7,724 nt of DNA from Chitinispirillaceae bacterium (lineage in GTDB: Bacteria > Fibrobacterota > Chitinivibrionia > Chitinivibrionales > Chitinispirillaceae), in the NCBI GenBank assembly GCA_016926315.1, contig JAFGOU010000496.1:1-7724 (forward strand), written 5' to 3'. The notes beneath the pieces were generated by a model. That model saw only the letters and a list, made by a program, of their open reading frames with translations, was not told the DNA's origin and ran no database searches. Of this stretch, positions 5,597-7,724 are shown piece by piece. Position 1 is the stretch's first letter, and each line of letters opens with the position of its first letter. A program made the translations under genes and the position numbers.

Positions 5597-6997
5597 TTGT
5601 ATACACACCGGCCGGATGCCTGCGGCCGACTTTTGGATAAACAAGCCTTTCGCGTCCATGCCAGGCAGCGTCTGTTTGTGCAGCAGCCGTCCTTTCAGAT
5701 CGTACCATCCGCCTGTTCCGGGTGCGGCGCGCTTTGACGGGGTTCGATGCGGCGGATTGGAGATTTGCGATGACATGCCCAGCGCCGCAAGCACGAACGC
5801 GGGAACCTCGGCTGCATCGTGCAGGATGCTCTGCATCTTTTCCTGCGAATACCCGTACGTTGTCCAGGGGTTCCAGCCCTGCGGATCAGGGTTGGAGGTG
5901 TCAAGCGGAAGGATCTTCCACACCTGCCTGCCTGAGACATTCACCTCAGTACCGGCTGGCGGATTCTGGATGTTTTCGCCGCGATAGCTCAGGTATCCCG
6001 GATCTTCGTCGCTCGTCGGACACCAGTGCGGATCATCGCCCACCCTGCCGTAGAGCTGCAGCCAGACCGCATCCTCCTCGGAGTTGCGCGACACAAAGGC
6101 GGGCCAGATCACGTTTTCGAAGTAGTTGTTTTCCACCACCACATTTGCGCCGCACACCGAGGCGATCGCATAGCCGTGGTGATACGTGCCGTCGCTTTCA
6201 GGGCCCTCAAAGAGCATGGTACCGGTTTCCCGGTAATAGTTGTTGAACAGGTGTATTTTGCCGTACCGGTTCCGCGTCGCGCGCTGGGACACGTACCCGA
6301 AAAAGTTATGGTGGACCGTTACCGTGAGATGGCCGATGTCAACGTCATTGGTGCAGTCATGGCCGATGAGCACGGTCTTGGAGTGGTTCTCGAACCTGCA
6401 CAGCGAGATCGTGATATAACCGGCCCCGTTTTTAATGTCAATGCATCCGTCATTGCCCGCGTCCGAGGTCGCGGTCTGTTCGTTGTTGGGGGAGCCGAGC
6501 GGCAGGTCGGAAAAGTTGCAGTGGTCCACCCACACGTGGTGCAGATCCTGGTAATCAAGGCACAAGGCGTCGTCAGGGCAGTTTTCAAACGTGAGGTTGC
6601 GGACAATCACGTTCTGGTTGCGCCGCACGTAGAAACCGAATCCCTGGATTTTGGCGCTTGCGTTTTCACCTTCAATGGTACAGTTGCGCACATTGTTGAC
6701 GTTCATCATCTTGGTGGTATAGGTGATCGTGCCCCGTATCCGGATGATCAGCGGCTCCGGAGCATAGTCCTTTTTGCTCTGAATCGCGGCATTGAGTTCC
6801 GTGGCATTCGTGACCGTCACCACCTGGCCGCCTGCGCCGCCGGTTGTAGTGGTCACGGCTGACCCTGCAATACCGTTGTCGCCCGGAACATCGGCCCATC
6901 CGATAACGGTTGAGAACGGGGACCCGGACGCCTGCAGTGCGCAGGCGGCCAGCACAACGACCGCTGCCGTCAATGTCATAAAGGTACGTGTATGCAT
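5594..6997 (-). CDS. Secreted family-1 (PL1) pectate lyase, larger form, with sorting-like C-terminus
   Basis: This 467-residue protein begins with a signal peptide (MHTRTFMTLTAAVVVLAACA). LAAC at 16-19 fits a lipobox, but ordinary cleavage near ASG (23-25) is also possible. The PL1 fold starts at VIGWADVPG and TTTTGGAGGQVVTVTNATEL. Conserved blocks are HHVWVDHCNFSDLP (153-166), DGCIDIKNGAGYITISLCRF (183-202), HSKTVLIG (205-212, K207 in the usual substrate-binding place), VTVHHNFFGYVSQRATRNR (226-244) and GKIHLFNNYY (246-255). The usual RxPxxR reads R239-A-T-R-N-R244, so Pro is replaced by Thr while both Arg remain. A long insert with acidic and Trp-rich stretches (about 300-385) makes it larger than its neighbours. 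A Pro/Thr/Ser linker (about 412-429) leads to WYDLKGRLL and KGLFIQKSAAGIRPV, a type IX-like tail. Its ATG lies 7 bases after the upstream lyase, in one operon. The family is clear; activity on pectate or pectin is inferred. Confidence 0.9.
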   Translation of the reverse strand: MHTRTFMTLTAAVVVLAACALQASGSPFSTVIGWADVPGDNGIAGSAVTTTTGGAGGQVVTVTNATELNAAIQSKKDYAPEPLIIRIRGTITYTTKMMNVNNVRNCTIEGENASAKIQGFGFYVRRNQNVIVRNLTFENCPDDALCLDYQDLHHVWVDHCNFSDLPLGSPNNEQTATSDAGNDGCIDIKNGAGYITISLCRFENHSKTVLIGHDCTNDVDIGHLTVTVHHNFFGYVSQRATRNRYGKIHLFNNYYRETGTMLFEGPESDGTYHHGYAIASVCGANVVVENNYFENVIWPAFVSRNSEEDAVWLQLYGRVGDDPHWCPTSDEDPGYLSYRGENIQNPPAGTEVNVSGRQVWKILPLDTSNPDPQGWNPWTTYGYSQEKMQSILHDAAEVPAFVLAALGMSSQISNPPHRTPSKRAAPGTGGWYDLKGRLLHKQTLPGMDAKGLFIQKSAAGIRPVCIQ

Positions 6998-7007
6998 GAA
7001 GCTCCTA
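6995..7007 (-). promoter_or_regulatory. Shine-Dalgarno formed by the upstream lyase stop codon
   Basis: On the minus strand TAGGAG (complement of 7002-7007) contains the TAG stop of the upstream lyase (7005-7007) and ends 4 bases before the ATG at 6997. The spacing is short but acceptable and suggests stop-start translational coupling. Confidence 0.55.
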
Positions 7008-7724
7008 TCTGATGGCGCGCAGGGAAACGCGCACGCCGGTCTGGTCTTTGATGATAATCACGCCGGAAGCGCGGCTGCCGGTCATGGACGCGCCGGACAT
7101 CCTTTGTCCGCGGACCGTATACATGGCCTGCGCGTCGCTGCCTGCCGCATAAAAACGGTCCGGCGTGACGCCGAAGTTTCGCGGTGCCAGCTCAACGGCG
7201 TCGAGCTTGCCCACGCCGGCATAGGCCAGCACCGTCTCCTTGACCTCGCTTGCGGGCTGGAGCGTGCGTGAATAGCTGTAGGACGGTGTAAAACTGCACG
7301 TGGAGGTCGTGGGCTGGCTCCCTTTGCAGTCAGAAAACAGGTTGTCTTTCACATCCCAGAAACCGATCGTGCTGCTGTAATAGGCGCCGATCGGGCCGCG
7401 CTCGAAATCGGTGTCGTCGTCAATGCCGCCGTTTCCCACCTTTTCGAACACGTTGCCCTCCACGCGGAGTTTTGCTTCCCGTCGCGAATTGACCGCACTC
7501 TGCCAGATGTCCTGGAAAACATTGTTGTAGATATGCCCGGTCCCTCCGCGGTAACTGGGCACCCGTTCCCACAGATCGTGGAAATAGTTGTGGTGGAACG
7601 TGACCTTGCGGTCGGAATCGTCGCTGTCCGACTTGCCCACCAGCATGGCCTTGAACGAGTCGTGGATGATGTTCCACGATATGGTGATGTTCTGGCTCGA
7701 CTCCGTCATGTCGATCAGGCCGTC
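7005..7724 (-). CDS. Secreted family-1 (PL1) pectate lyase, 3' part (start outside window)
   Basis: The frame is open to the right edge. It begins in the conserved block DGLIDMTESSQNITISWN, so the signal peptide, first beta-helix turns and WVDHC motif lie outside; 239 residues are visible. The ATG at 7709 is inside this block and is not the true start. PL1 marks are the substrate-binding Lys in HDSFKAMLVGKSD, VTFHHNYFHDLWERVPSYR with an intact RxPxxR, and GHIYNNVF; the canonical RxG that follows is expanded to RGGTG. Downstream are EAKLRVEGNVFEKV, then a Ser/Thr-rich stretch (GSQPTTSTCSFTPSYSYSRT), a helix like the usual end of PL1 (ASEVKETVLAYAGVG), and a tail YTVRGQRMSG ... GVIIIKDQTGVRV like the type IX-type tails of the two neighbours. 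It is the most upstream visible gene of the operon; the promoter is not in the window. Ca2+-dependent extracellular pectate cleavage is expected from the family. Confidence 0.87.
   Translation of the reverse strand, partial: DGLIDMTESSQNITISWNIIHDSFKAMLVGKSDSDDSDRKVTFHHNYFHDLWERVPSYRGGTGHIYNNVFQDIWQSAVNSRREAKLRVEGNVFEKVGNGGIDDDTDFERGPIGAYYSSTIGFWDVKDNLFSDCKGSQPTTSTCSFTPSYSYSRTLQPASEVKETVLAYAGVGKLDAVELAPRNFGVTPDRFYAAGSDAQAMYTVRGQRMSGASMTGSRASGVIIIKDQTGVRVSLRAIR

Noticed and set aside
5579..5708. ATG at 5708 as the start of the small truncated ORF
   Set aside because: It would add 43 residues without any domain in front of a signal peptide and overlap the upstream lyase by over 100 bases, while a Shine-Dalgarno supports the TTG at 5579.
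6026..6862. 278-codon plus-strand open frame opposite the second pectate lyase
   Set aside because: It is antisense to a well-supported PL1 gene, with a Val/His/Arg-rich translation that shows no family motif.

Overview
The window reads as a chromosomal segment of a Gram-negative, plant-polysaccharide-degrading bacterium. The evidence is an outer-membrane beta-barrel protein with a signal peptide and a C-terminal Phe, a cluster of at least three secreted family-1 pectate lyases, and C-terminal tails on those lyases that resemble type IX secretion sorting domains. Together with a Hanks-type kinase and a B12-radical-SAM/DUF2344 fusion, this fits the FCB group. My best guess is Fibrobacterota or a relative, inferred from protein style and not from any marker gene.

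Layout. Bases 1-1052 (+) hold the 3' part of a B12-binding radical SAM protein fused to a DUF2344 domain. A TrmJ/TrmH-family RNA 2'-O-methyltransferase follows after 9 bases (1062-1775, +), with its Shine-Dalgarno on the upstream stop codon. Convergent to it, and overlapping it by 20 bases, is a tail-anchored serine/threonine kinase (1756-2874, -). A 223-base divergent intergenic region carries a good sigma70-type promoter for the kinase and a weaker candidate for a small outer-membrane beta-barrel protein (3098-3730, +).

Bases 3731-4162 lie between two convergent genes. They hold no credible gene but contain several perfect inverted repeats and a C-rich repeat motif, suggesting a cluster of REP-like elements and possibly terminators.

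From 4163 to the right edge everything is on the minus strand and looks like one operon, read from the right: a PL1 lyase cut by the window edge (7005-7724), a second PL1 lyase (5594-6997, 7-base gap), a small TTG-started ORF encoding only the signal peptide and N-terminal beta-helix segment of another secreted enzyme (5370-5579), and a third PL1 lyase (4163-5344). Ribosome-binding sites sit on or beside upstream stop codons at two of these junctions, so translation is probably coupled. The lyases should cleave pectate outside the cell by beta-elimination. They differ from one another at positions normally conserved in PL1, so they may divide the substrate between them, or some may be weakened.

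Nothing here is clearly a new biological system. The points most worth a second look are the truncated secreted ORF inside the lyase operon, the shared sorting-like C-termini, the substitutions at PL1 active-site positions, the layered inverted repeats at 3757-4137, and the tight coupling of an uncharacterised radical SAM fusion to an RNA methyltransferase.
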